Shown here: one piece after another, positions 35,101 through 47,673 of the stretch
How positions within the stretch are numbered: position 1 is the first letter of the stretch
Layout of the letters: each line of letters begins with the position of its first letter
DNA from: Sebastes aleutianus
Lineage: Eukaryota > Chordata > Actinopteri > Perciformes > Sebastidae
Assembly (NCBI GenBank): GCA_916700875.1
Contig: CAKAKS010000038.1
Location: 16,398,444 to 16,462,443 of the forward strand
Direction of reading: 5' to 3'
DNA: 64,000 nt
Notes under the pieces: generated by a model
Seen by the model: only the letters and a program-made list of their open reading frames with translations
What the model was told of the DNA's origin: nothing
The model's database searches: none
Program-made: the position numbers and the translations under genes

Positions 35101-36822
35101 TTTGGAACAAATCTGCTCAGTGGGTTTACCTTGTTTTAATTAATTTGTTTTAGGGAGCTGGTGTTGTCTGCCAGCAAGGCTCCAATATTATCTCTTTGTC
35201 TTGAAATTCATTCAAACAAAATTTTTAATCAAGCTAAATTTATTTGCAAAACACCATGAAAAACTATTACCTCATCCTGAACTGTACTGCATTAGAAAGA
35301 AAAATAAATGATACAGTCTTTTTAAGGTGGAGCCACTTATTAGTGACAACTCCTTCCACTCTCTCACCTGGACTTTCAGGCATAGGCAGGTTCCGTCTCC
35401 ATAAAGACCAGGTGCGATCACGGGAGACAGCCAATAGGAGTTGTGCATCGGGGGAGAAGGCCATCTGGGTGACGGTAAGGGTGTGGCACGGTAGCGTCTG
35501 CAGCTGACGCCACGTAGCTGTACTCCACAGCAGAATTGCTGCATGCTCGGCTTTAGATGCCTGGAAAGACGGATTAGAATAGTTTATCTACAGAGAAAAA
35601 AAAACATCATATTGAAAAAGCATCTTGAAACCATAGACTGTATAGAGACTGTATATGAAGATGGACGACATGACAGCTCCCCAAATCAGAAGCCAAAACA
35701 TCTCGATCGCCCCCTGGTGGCTGGCTGCAGTATAAGTCATAAATCTGGCCCCCTTCATGTTTGTGGATGGGACATGGACCAATCTAAAAAGTCAAAATCT
35801 AAATTTTCCCAAAGTTGGTTTCTGTCATTTTAGGAAGTTCAAGTGTTCATTTTTTTGATATGTTGGGTTTTAATGAGTTATTTGATGCTATAAAAAGGGG
35901 GTGAGACGTCATGATTGACAGCTGCTCTGAGTGAAGTAGTCGCGGAGCCGGAGGCTTGAGACGAGCCAGAACCATCACGAGTCTGTGTAATAGAACACGT
36001 GTCAATTTGATCATAAGTGTAGTTATAAAGATATTATGGTTAGTTGTTGTGTATTTCTAGCTGAACAGCTACCGTGGTGCTAACGTAGCAGCTAGGTGGC
36101 TCACGCTAACAAGCTGTGGCCGTGCTCGGCTCGTGATTGGCTCTGGCGAGCCCGGGCTCCAAATGATGTCAAAATCTCAAGATGGCATCTCCTGTATCCA
36201 GGATATTTTGGCTTCACTTTTGTACAGTGGGAGGAAGTGGAGACGCGTCATCCATCTCTATATACAGTCTATGCTTGAAACCCATTTGTTTCCTTTGTCT
36301 TTTACTTTGTGGGTTATACACTTATTTCTCCTAGTTTTATACACTATGTTCTCTGTCTTTTCTATCTCCCTCTTTGCCTTTTTCGTCTTCCTGTAACACA
36401 TTTTGGCCCTTCTGTGGGTTGAGGTATGAGGATGGCTGTAACAGGGAATAAAGGGGAACATAATTGTAAGGAAAGGAAGGAATAAAGGAAAGAGGTGCAG
36501 TGGAAACGACAGTTGGAAGAAACAGGAGATGAAGGGAAAAGCAAAACGGGAGGAAAGCAAGGTGAAAAGGCGGGTGAGTTAGAAAGAAAGAGATTAAAAT
36601 TGAAGCGGAGTGAGTGTGTGCCAATGGAAGACAGAAACACATCTGTGATGGCTAACAGCTGTGTGTTTGTCTGCAATCAAGGTCGGGACAAGGTAGGTAC
36701 TATCAATACCTGACTGACTGTGTGTGTGAATATGAGAGTATGCAGAGTAAATATGTCATGATGCTCTCCCCTCTCTGATATGATGCTCTCCCCTCTCTGA
36801 TCTAATGCCCTTTGCTGAGGGT

Positions 36823-36859
<37 letters not shown>

Positions 36860-39800
36860 GGGGGTATGTGGCTTCGATCTTATCACACTGACCTTGCAGG
36901 CAGACGCCACCACCGCCCTGGAGCTGTCTGAAGCAAGACAGAACATCTCAAAGCCGTGGCCGTACCTGGAGGAGACAGACGAGGACAATCACGCAGACAT
37001 TAATCATGAACAGGATTCAAACTAACAGCCGTACTGAATATGTGGAAGGACAGACGGGATCTGAAAGACAGACGGGTGAAGGGAGGGGGGACGACAACAA
37101 AGACAGCGCTCCCAGTCTGACAGTAAATTAAGTATTCTCTTCCACGACAAGCTTCCAGGCTCGAGCCATCGCTGCTCGCTGACAGGTAAATAAGCAGACA
37201 GAGTGTGAAATTAAAATACTGATCTGCGATGACTGGTCCTTCTCCCGCTGACAGAGATGAACAATGATGATGCTCCGGCTAATCACTCGCAGCCTAATTA
37301 CTTTTAGCTCGCCCGACTATCACCTGCTTGTTTTAAAATGTCAACGAGTCAACAAAGTGAAATCACGACCTGCAACTCAATGGAGAGAAATTCCTCCCCC
37401 AACCACAAAGCTTTCAAACGCTGCAGCAATTTGGCCACGACGCCGAGAGTATTATTTATGCCACAAAAATAATTCGGCCGCTTACTCATTTTAATGTTTC
37501 TATTATGCACTAAATGATTCAAGGGGGTGAAGCCAAATGGAGGTAGAAAAATGCTTTTCAACACACACAATGCCCACACCTCGAATAAACGGCCATGCCA
37601 TATGTCATGTTTATGGCGGATTGACAGGTAAATGGATTTAACATTGGCCACAAATGGAGGCAATATATTCAGTCTAGAGAGGAGGCTCGTGGGATGACAT
37701 GAAGCTGGATGCTGATTGGCTGATGAATACGAGCAGGGGGACAACCTAGGGCTCTGGGAAGTTCATCATTTTCAGTTGCAATAAACCCTTTGGCCAAAAC
37801 CAAACAAACACAATTCCATCTGGAAATGTTGCTTCATTAAGAATAATATGGAAACTCTGATGTCTTTATAGGGAAAGGAAGTATATAAAAAAGGAGACAT
37901 GTAGTGGAGATTGTATTATGTCTCAGGGCTCTGGATAGTGTTTGTACCAGCAGGTAAATGAAACTAAAGACAAGCTGAGAGGGTTTGGATACGCTGTTAG
38001 CAGAGAGACATTTGGATACTCACAGTTTCTGGACCTCAGGCCAGAGTGTGTTCTGGAGAAGATGATCCTCTGGTGGGGGCTCTACACACACACACAAAAC
38101 ACACACACACACACACACACACAGACAGTTAACTTTAAAATCCTTACATAACTGTCATTTGCAAGGCCCTGAAAACTGAGCTGTTTTAAAATTCAAATAC
38201 AACCAGTTTCCAATTTACTAAATGAGGATTACACCCAAGTGGCTATTATAATTTCCCTCTTTTAAATCCCCGTTCTGTTAACCCAAAGAGTGATAGATAG
38301 GATCCTCAATGTGTGCATGTGTGAACTAAAAACTACATGGTAGACCGAGAACACGATTGATCGCCTGGAGACAATGTTCTCTCACATTCACATATGGCCT
38401 CTTTTAGCATTTAGCTTGCATGAAATCCTCAGCCCTGCAACTTGCCGCTTTTCCCAAAAAAAGCTATTTTGAAACAACTGCAGCTTTATCTCCGATTCTT
38501 AACGGCTGCTGGCTTTGAGGGGGATCAACTCTAGCCCGGTGCCAATCCTCTCCTTCACACCGCGGGCTCTGCACAAGCCCGCGCTGCCTTCGTGTTGCAT
38601 GTAATTGAAAGCTACACTCCTTGTGTTTTTCTTGTTGGTCATCGGCTTCCCATTCTGCCTAATTATTAAATTTGTCTCCTTGCCTGCGGAAGCCAATCAA
38701 ACGTGAGAAAATGCATTGTTAACAACAGTCTCCGCACTTGGCTGCTCCCTACATAGCCCGGGGTCATCGATACTTAAACTTCGCAATCACATAAGCCTGC
38801 TTTCTAATTAGCATTGCAGATTAAGGAGTGGCTTCAATCATGCTGATGACAGCCCTTGACACCCCTCTAGCCCAGGGGTTTTAAAGCGCCATGCTATGTT
38901 CTCTTCATTTGGCTCTCAACCATTTCCCATCTGCCCCTTTACTACAACTAGTTTCTCTATTTTGCCAATGTTTCTCTTCCTCTGAGTACCTCTCTACACA
39001 TTTATTCAATGCCATTTCCATTCCCAAACACATCCATCTTATCTTACATTGATGATTTCTTTTTCTAATTTTGAAATGAGAGCCTGCAATTTTCTTTTCT
39101 TAATCCCGCTTTTTTTTGCTTCTACTCACATCACCTCGTCCTGACACCACTTCTTCCTCTTCCTCTTCTATCACCCACCACCCTCCAGCAGACCTCAGGC
39201 ACTGTGGCAGTATAGCAAGGCCAGAGCCATAATGGCTAACTGTCCATCTGGCCGCACATAATTGTCTCTTTTATAAGAACATCTAGCGACAGGCAGACTG
39301 GAACTCTTAAATGTGCTCTGAGGCTGCTGAGTGGATGGCAATGAGGAATATGAATCAGGCTATCAGACTGCGAAGGAGACAGGGATGCATTTTGGCTCTA
39401 AAAGGATTTATCAGGGAGGTTTAAATTAAATGAGGCTTTACTGAGATGACTACTAAATCTTAGAAATGACCGTGTTTTGTTGGAAAAATGTGTTTTTTGC
39501 AGGTTTTACAGTACCAGTCATGATGAGTGGGTGGAAGTAAGACTCCTGGTATTGATCCGATACACTGCTGAACTGCCCTTCATTGATTTTTGGGGCAAGG
39601 TCACCTGTAAATAAAAATGACATTTCTGTAAATAAATTGGACTATTTGAATATTACATTACATCAGTGGTTCTCAAATCTTTTCTGTCATTCCCCCTTTG
39701 GGGGAAGAAATATTTTCACGTTGGATTGCTGCTAGGCAGCCCTTTAACAGGTGCTTGCGGGAGAGAAAACACTTTTAAACCGCAGTGGAACTGTTGTTTT

Positions 39801-42800
39801 TGAAAGGCTAAACAATGAAAAATATGGACTGAAGCAGAATATTTCGTAAAATAAAAACATGTAGTGAATTTTGTAAATAATTACTCTCCTTTTTCAAAGC
39901 TCCACCTGTCATGCCTCTGGGCCCCCCAGTTTGAGAACCACTGCATTACATAAAAGGAATGACAATACTAAAACAAACCCTCAATTTAATAAGCTGTTTC
40001 AAACTACGGTATGGAGCTCATGAAAATTGATCATCAGATAAAACTTGGCCCCGACCCTGAACGCTGAAACACTTGCATGCGGAGCTGAGCACGTATTTTA
40101 CCTTGAAATACAGCCTTGTTGGACAGCCCCAAGGCAGGTGTGCTGGCTCCTTCTGGAAGGTTGGCAGAGTCCTGGCAACGAGCAGATAAATGAATGGACA
40201 GAGACACGCACACACATCAATAACTATGTAGGAGTGGACAGTCCACTCACCACATTTTATGGTCGCAAAACAAAGTGAAAGAGAGACTACAAAGAAAGCT
40301 TTGGTGAGACTTGATCTTTGGACAAACGTCTCTAAAGGTCATGGATTTAATCACTTGACTATCTCTACTTGTGGGAAAAAAAAGTAACTTGAAACTATAA
40401 TAATAGATGGTCATTTAATTTGGCACTCACACTAGATGTCAACAGCTTTTCTCTTGAGGTCCCAGAGATGTTAGCAAAGTTCTCCACGAAATTACGAGGT
40501 GCTTGAAACACTCGCAGGACCTTCTCGTCAGCTCCTGACACAAACTGAAACCTTCCAACCATTGCCAGACACTGCATGTCGTATCCGTGGATCTGTGGAC
40601 GTGAGATTTCATGCCAGGTGGCCTGCAGGGTGAAAGGGGCATAGGTAAGATATTGTAAAGATGCAGATCTGCTCATGAGGATCCAAACCAGCTGCATGTG
40701 CCAGCGTTTCAATAGATCTCTGATGTTGTGGAGCTGGGTTTCTTGGCCCCTATATCCAGGCATTTGTAACCAAGCCAAATACAACATTGATTCTCCTGCT
40801 TAAATGAAACATTTCCAGCTTAAGATGCAAAATGTTCTCCCAAGACAAGTAAAGCTTCCCTACAATGGCACCGGCGTGAGGTGGCACTATTCCAAACTGG
40901 CATCAATCAATAATGTAATGAAGACTGGAAGCTTCATTATGTTTCTACATAAACTGGATGCCAAACTGTCATGTTTTACCCCACTCCTAACAGTTTCATC
41001 TGGATAAACCTGAGGTGAAGAAAGAAGTGGGTGAAGACTTTTCTGCAGAACGACCAATCAATTCATGTATCTCAAGTCTTGATTCCTTCCCCTTAAAAAA
41101 ATAAATCACTTCTGAGAAACTCTTTATTATTAAGTCACAACCTACTAAAATTCAATCAGACACGGAGCCTAAACATATTTTAGCAAACTCGACAAGTAGA
41201 ATATATATTAGGTGCCGACTATATCCCACAAAGGTTAATACAACTGGCCGGTGTTGAGAGGAGAGAAGCATACTAAGTAACTACTGCTCACAGCCTGGGG
41301 ACAAGAAGAAATAGAGAAGCCTAAATCCTTATGTCGACATGTTGATGCCAGGTGTGAGAAAGCTGTCTTTTATATTGTCTCACGAATAAAGTGAATAAAT
41401 GTGCCGTGGTAGCTCTTCATCAACACTAAAAGCTCATTTCATTAAGAGGAAAATCAGCAGTGTTTTATTCAAATCTCTAAAATTTCTCCTTTTCTTTAAG
41501 GAAAACTAACTCTGATGTGTGTGTTATATTAACAGTGAATTCCTATTATTCCTGATAGGAGTGAATGATATGAAGATATAGGCAGTGAGATTTTGTTATA
41601 CTGTTTATACCAGGGTATCTATCTCTTTAGCTTTAGTTGCATTAGGCCACTGTGGGTAATGTTGCATCACTGAACAGGACTGCTTTATGGCAATATTAAA
41701 TGTATAAGGCATTTGTGTCAATATGATGAATTATTAGTATACTCACCATCTGGTTATTTTAAAAGGTACAGTGTGTAGGATTTGGAAGCATCCAAGTGAG
41801 GTTGCAGATCGCAACCAACTGAGTACCCCTCCTACAGCTAATGTAAAAACGTGAAAGGCTCTCTAGAGCCAGTGTTTTGTTTGTCCGTTCTGGGCTACTT
41901 TAGAAACATGGGGGACTCTGTGAAGAGGTCCCGCGCCATATGTAGGTATGAAGGGCTCACTCTAAGCTAACGAAAACACAACGATTCTTAGTTTCAGGTG
42001 ATTATACACTAATGAAAACATAGTTATGAATATTATATTCCATTTCTGCTGATAGATCCTCCGAAATGCTACATACCGTTCCTTTAAACTAATTCCTAAC
42101 TATGCACAATCACAAAACATTTTAACCCCCTGAGATCCACCAACTTTACCATCTTTCAGAGGCTGTAGCAGGTTCAGTGTTAGAGCTAGAGTGATATCAT
42201 ATGAAATTTGAAAAGCTAAGGAATCCATTGGAGGCTCAGGAACGCTATAAATTTAGGCAAAATTTGGGTGAGGAAAAACTGGCATGACCATTTTAAAAGG
42301 CTCCCTTGATCTCTGATCTCAAGATATGTGAATGAAAACAGGTTCTATGGGTACCCACGAGTCTCCCCTTTACAGACATGCCCACTTTATGATAATCACA
42401 TGCAGTTTGGGGCAAAAACATGCCGTTTTTTTTTTTTTTTTAATGCAGTATAAATGTGATATTTTCACCAATTCTAAATTGGTATATTTGAATATTTCTG
42501 CATACTGGGGTCCCTAAACAGTCTTGGAATTACATAAATTGGGTATGACTAGGAAGCTGACACTCGTGGACTTGTGGATCCAATGAGCCCAATTGTATTC
42601 ATACAGTGAGACCATTTCTTTTAAATTTGATCTCACTATATCTCTCTCCCTAAAGACCTCCTGTACCCTGCTAAAAAAGACAAAAATTGGTCTATTGTGG
42701 GTCTCATAGGGTTAATATACTGTCACAATTTTTGAGCTAAAATCAGCTTTGCAATTTTTCTTCTACATCAACATGTTATAGGTGATTCTTTGTCTATTTT

Positions 42801-45800
42801 ACCTGTTTGGCATCTTGTTTCCTCCACGGAGTGAAGAGTCGGGTGGTCTGGTCCGAGCCCACGCTGAGGATGAACTCACCCTCAGGATCCCAGCTCAGGT
42901 CCTGGACTGCATTAAAGTGACCCGATATCACAACCCCAGGCCTCCATTGTCCCTGGTCAGAAAGCATTGCAGTTGGTCAGTTTATAACTTTCAGCCTCTG
43001 CTTTCCTATTTAAATTCCCCTCCGCATACACATCACTTCCACGAATGATTGGCAACTACATGATAGGGGGTGATTATAATTTAGCTGTTGCTGTCTGAGA
43101 AGTCGATCTCCTTTGAAACATCTGAATTAGTCATCAACACCTTCAGGTTTGTGCTGAGCTTTAAATTCACCTTCCGAGCCGGCGTAATTGAAATGCAGTT
43201 ATCTCTGAACTTACGTTGTGACTTCAGACCCCCACTCTTTATCAGGGACACCCAACAAAGACACATGCGAAGCCAGTCAAATTGAGTGACAGACGGGAGA
43301 CTTGGTGTGACTAATTGCAAAGCACTAACATTGAATCTCACGACAAACACATTTACAATTCCAGTGCTTCGGGGACAAGTTGTACACTTCTTGTGCAAAT
43401 GTAAGAAATAATTTCAACATATGTATTGTAACTGAACAAACTATAAAAATACAGGCATTACATTGATTTGAAAGTTTAGGAGTAACCGAGGCTCACCTCT
43501 TTGTCTTGGTCTTTGCACCACAGATGTATTGCTCCATGAAAAGCGTGAGCCACGATCATGGAGCCGTCCGGACTCATCTGGCAGCCGTAGAAACCCAAAG
43601 TGTTGCCACCAACCTCCCCTACACGTACCTAGTGTGAAAGAAGAAACACATGTCGTGGGGGTGATCAGAATTGATCAGAAGCATCGACTAGTCTGCCTTT
43701 TTAACACACTCGTATCTGACATCAGGTAGGTGAAGAACATTTGGTTTCTGGGTCAGAGTCGCTGACTTGCTGCGGACAAAGATGAAAGACATAGAGGTGC
43801 ATCAACTGCCATATATGGAGAAAAAGAAACCAAATGAATTAGGTTATTTGTACTAAGAGTTATGAATTTATCCTCCTTTCCTCCTATATGACATTCAGAG
43901 TATTTAGCCCAGTTGTTCTCTAAAAAATACCTGGGTTTTGTGTAAACCTACAGGCGTAGATTCATAGAAAAAAAGATAAGTGAGGGAAAAAGTTTTCAAA
44001 TCTGTCTCCCTCCAAGACTTATTAACTAAGAGCTCCCATAATGGCGAATAGAAGCAGAAAAAAAACCCAGCAAATTAAGCTGACAAGTCAAATGAGAAAT
44101 TATGCAAAATGGGACTTATTAGAGCTGAATAAACTGTGTTGTGTTTTTTTCTAATGAAATTCATTTGTCTACAAAATGAAAGCAATTGCATCGCAGCATA
44201 TCACACAAAACAAATAATCATGAAAAATGGCAGAGCCTGAGAGCCCAGAAGGATTTACATAAATTGGATTTGGGTGAGAGCTTGTGACCCCTGCGTCACA
44301 CTCATAGGGCAGATCATATAGACAGTGACGGGTCCGTGGACGTGGAGGGCCCATGGGGTCTGAGCTTCCACTGAAAAAAAAACAATCCAATCTAAAAAAC
44401 ACCCATAATCACTGCCTCTCAGCTCAGACAAATGCTAGAAAATAAAAAAAGAAATCACTCTTTTGGGATTCTGACCACCTGTCCAATCTCAGACAACCTT
44501 GCTTTTCTGTGTCAAGACAATTCTGTATTGAATTTTGTGGATTCAAATCACTACCTGGAGCAGAAAGCCCATTTTGATTTAAGTGCAGTTACCAATTACA
44601 CTGACAAAAGAAAACCAACTTGTTTAAACTCTGTCTGAGGTTATTCTAACTCGCATTAAGTTCCTATAAAGTTTTTTGTTTTTTTTGCAAAGCAGGGAAG
44701 AAATAAAGAAAAATAAACATGAGGCAAAACAGGCTTACAACAGTAAAAATGAACAATATTCAGCCATAATGCAAAATAAAAAGCTTCTAATTAGTTAGTC
44801 TAAAAACGTAACGACTGAATTACAGTCTGAATTCATTCATCCTTGACATTAATATCCGTAAAGAACAGAAATTACATACTAAAATAGAGAAAACAAGACA
44901 TTATTAATATCTCATCCTGTTGCTTGCATAACCGGGAGGATTCAATGCAGGATTATGGCACTAGACGGAAATAACTTGAAACAATGTGACACGTTTGTAC
45001 AAGAAAAAGTGTGATTCAACCCTGAAATCTAAAAGGACAGTGCAAGAGTCTATACTCCTGCATGAAGAGAAACATGTATATTCACGGCCATGTCAGAAAT
45101 CGTCATTCCTATCTACTCACTCTTCTTGTGAGTTTATACTTCAATACTTAACCAGTCAAAGAGCAACTGTTTACTCAAGGACTTTGAGAGTATTCTGTTG
45201 ACCAGGCCAACTTCTCACTGAGGAATTCAAACAATTAAAAGCTTTATCGGGCCCTGAGGCCTTGGAGGTAAACTGGGCCCAGAGGGGAGATCTATTCAAA
45301 TCGATAGCAGCAGAACCAACCCTAGAGAGCGCTACACTGCTCCCTCAGCAGCACGTATCTCCTCCATCTTTAATTAGCTTGTGCCTTAAATGATATGGAC
45401 ATTGGGCTGGGAGGAAATATGAGAAGTGCTAAATTCACACTTGAATGATTCAAATCGGGAAAGATGTACAGCTTAGCCTGTTATCTTTTCTTGACGCAGG
45501 TAGGTAGGATGTTTAGCTGCAGCAGTGACCTGAGACTCAGGAGAAACACACAAGAATGTACATTACGTGTTGGACAAACACGTCGAAAGGCAACACACAA
45601 GCACACAAGCGGAGACACACACACAGTATGTCTACTGTATGTGGCAGCAAAGTGGTGTCCTCAATCATCCGGCCTTCTCAGGGAGCTTGCGCTGGTCATC
45701 AATGACCTTCAAAATAACGCCTGTCTGCAGGCTGAAACACAGCGGAACTAATGGCAGCGATAAAGACACGCCTTCTCTTTGAATGGCACGATCCTCCAGC

Positions 45801-47610
45801 CATCCAGAGAGAAAGAGAGAGAGAGACAGGCGGAGAGGAAAGAGAGACAGTCAGGTGCAAACATAGATGGTGAGATTGAGAGGGAACGAGATGCAACATT
45901 AAGCAGATTGATTTTAAAATTCTGCACACAAGAGCCTGCCGTAAATCATGCAAAAACTCACAGAGGCAAAAAGCCGTCATCTGTCTTGTTTACGAGTGGG
46001 GGAACAATATGGATGCACGGCGTGCCTTATCGCTGGCCAGCGGGGGTGTGGAGGAGGAACAGAACAAGGACAGAGAAGAAGGGATGGCATATATCATTCT
46101 TTAAAGGAGAGAAAGAGGGTGATTGTTGCTGGATGAGCTTAGCCAAGTTGGGGAAACCCATACAGTGTGTAGTACAGGTAGTGAAATCAAGTTTTCAGGC
46201 TGAAATACTGAACGGACACACAGAGACTTCTTTCCTTCAATTTCTCTTGATGTTGAGATGTACAACATCAGGACTGTAACTTTAGTTTAACTTGACATCT
46301 CCACTGGTTTAAAGAAGACAAATTATGCTTATTTTCAGATGCATACAGTTTGGGTTTCTACTAGAACATGATTACATGCTTTAATGTTCAAAAAATGATT
46401 TATTTTCCTCATACCGGCTGTGCTGCAGCACCTCTTTTCACCCTCTGTCTGAAACGCTCCGTTTGAGCTCCTGCCCTACCCTCCAGAAACACCCGGTCTG
46501 CTCCGATTGGTCAGCTTGCCCACTCTGTTGTGATTGGTTAACCAAACCAAACTCTTCAGACTCCGCTCCAGCTCCACTCTAACTAGCTTTGTTTGAGGGC
46601 GTACCAAACTAGCCGTTATGCAAAGTGTGTTACTTGGTGACATCACCATGTTACAGAAGAAAAGGCAGGACTTCAATCAAGGTGTTCCAGGCAGTTCAGG
46701 AGCAGTGTTTCTGTGGAGGAGAGTAACTCCCTTTGGCGAGGACTTTGGGCTTTGTAACTTTGCAGACCTTTAGCATGCACAAAAACCTATAATGTATAAC
46801 ACACTAAAGGAAAGTGTAAAAGCATAATACTGTAGGTCCCCTTTAACTTTTCACCACTTGTTCTCCTCCTTGCAGTGAAGCACAGGTGGACTCCAGGAAC
46901 CAGTGATATCTCTTCTGGGTTACAGGTTCAACAGAGCACACTTCTGGCCACAGCCAAACACACCTATCAGTGATGGATGTAATCAGAGGTGAAACAGGCT
47001 TGAAGCTTTCAACCAGAGAGGGCAGCAAAACACTGCAATAGACTGTCACCTAAGCATGCACATACACATTATTCAAAAATATGAACTCATTTTGGTTTTA
47101 GTGGCTTCTCCATCTGCCATGCGGCCAAGTGTGACTTGAGGAGAGTACACAAGCCGAGGTCTGAAAATAGGTTATCTCTCAAACACACAAACACACACAC
47201 ACACACACAGACTGACAATTCCTCCAGGCGCTGCAGTGGCCCGCTGTGGTCAGTCTGAGATGTTAATTACCAGTGTGTCTCGTTAGTAAGATGTGCTTTA
47301 CGCAGCGGTGGGCCCCGGCCACCCCACTGCTAACCCTGCTCTCCATTAAATCTCACCAATTACTCTAATCAGCGTGAAGAAGTGGAGCACTTCTTTGTAA
47401 AAATCTGCTAATTAAGACACACATGGCTGGTCAGTTAGCGCTGCCGAATCTGCTCTGCCAATAACTTCAACGTCCCATAGAAAAGCCTTTGTGAGGCCTG
47501 TTCAGATTATGGAGAAGAAAACACTCCAAAAAGGACCAAAGGCCTTCTGTACGTGGAGGGATGGGAGCAAAATGTAAATACAGTTTCATTCACTAGCATT
47601 TCATTGTTGC

Positions 47611-47673
<63 letters not shown>

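Noticed and set aside
36258..36676. Overlapping minus-strand frames rich in Phe, Leu, Ser and Pro
   Set aside because: They come from a purine-rich plus-strand tract (36,465-36,600) in elp2 intron 17.
41757..42089. A conserved non-coding element shared with 2094-2480
   Set aside because: Inverted termini and the nested insertion in the other copy show a mobile repeat rather than a conserved regulator.
45779..46279. 166-codon plus-strand frame
   Set aside because: Rich in Arg/Glu from a GAGA tract, lies in elp2 intron 10, no recognisable domain.
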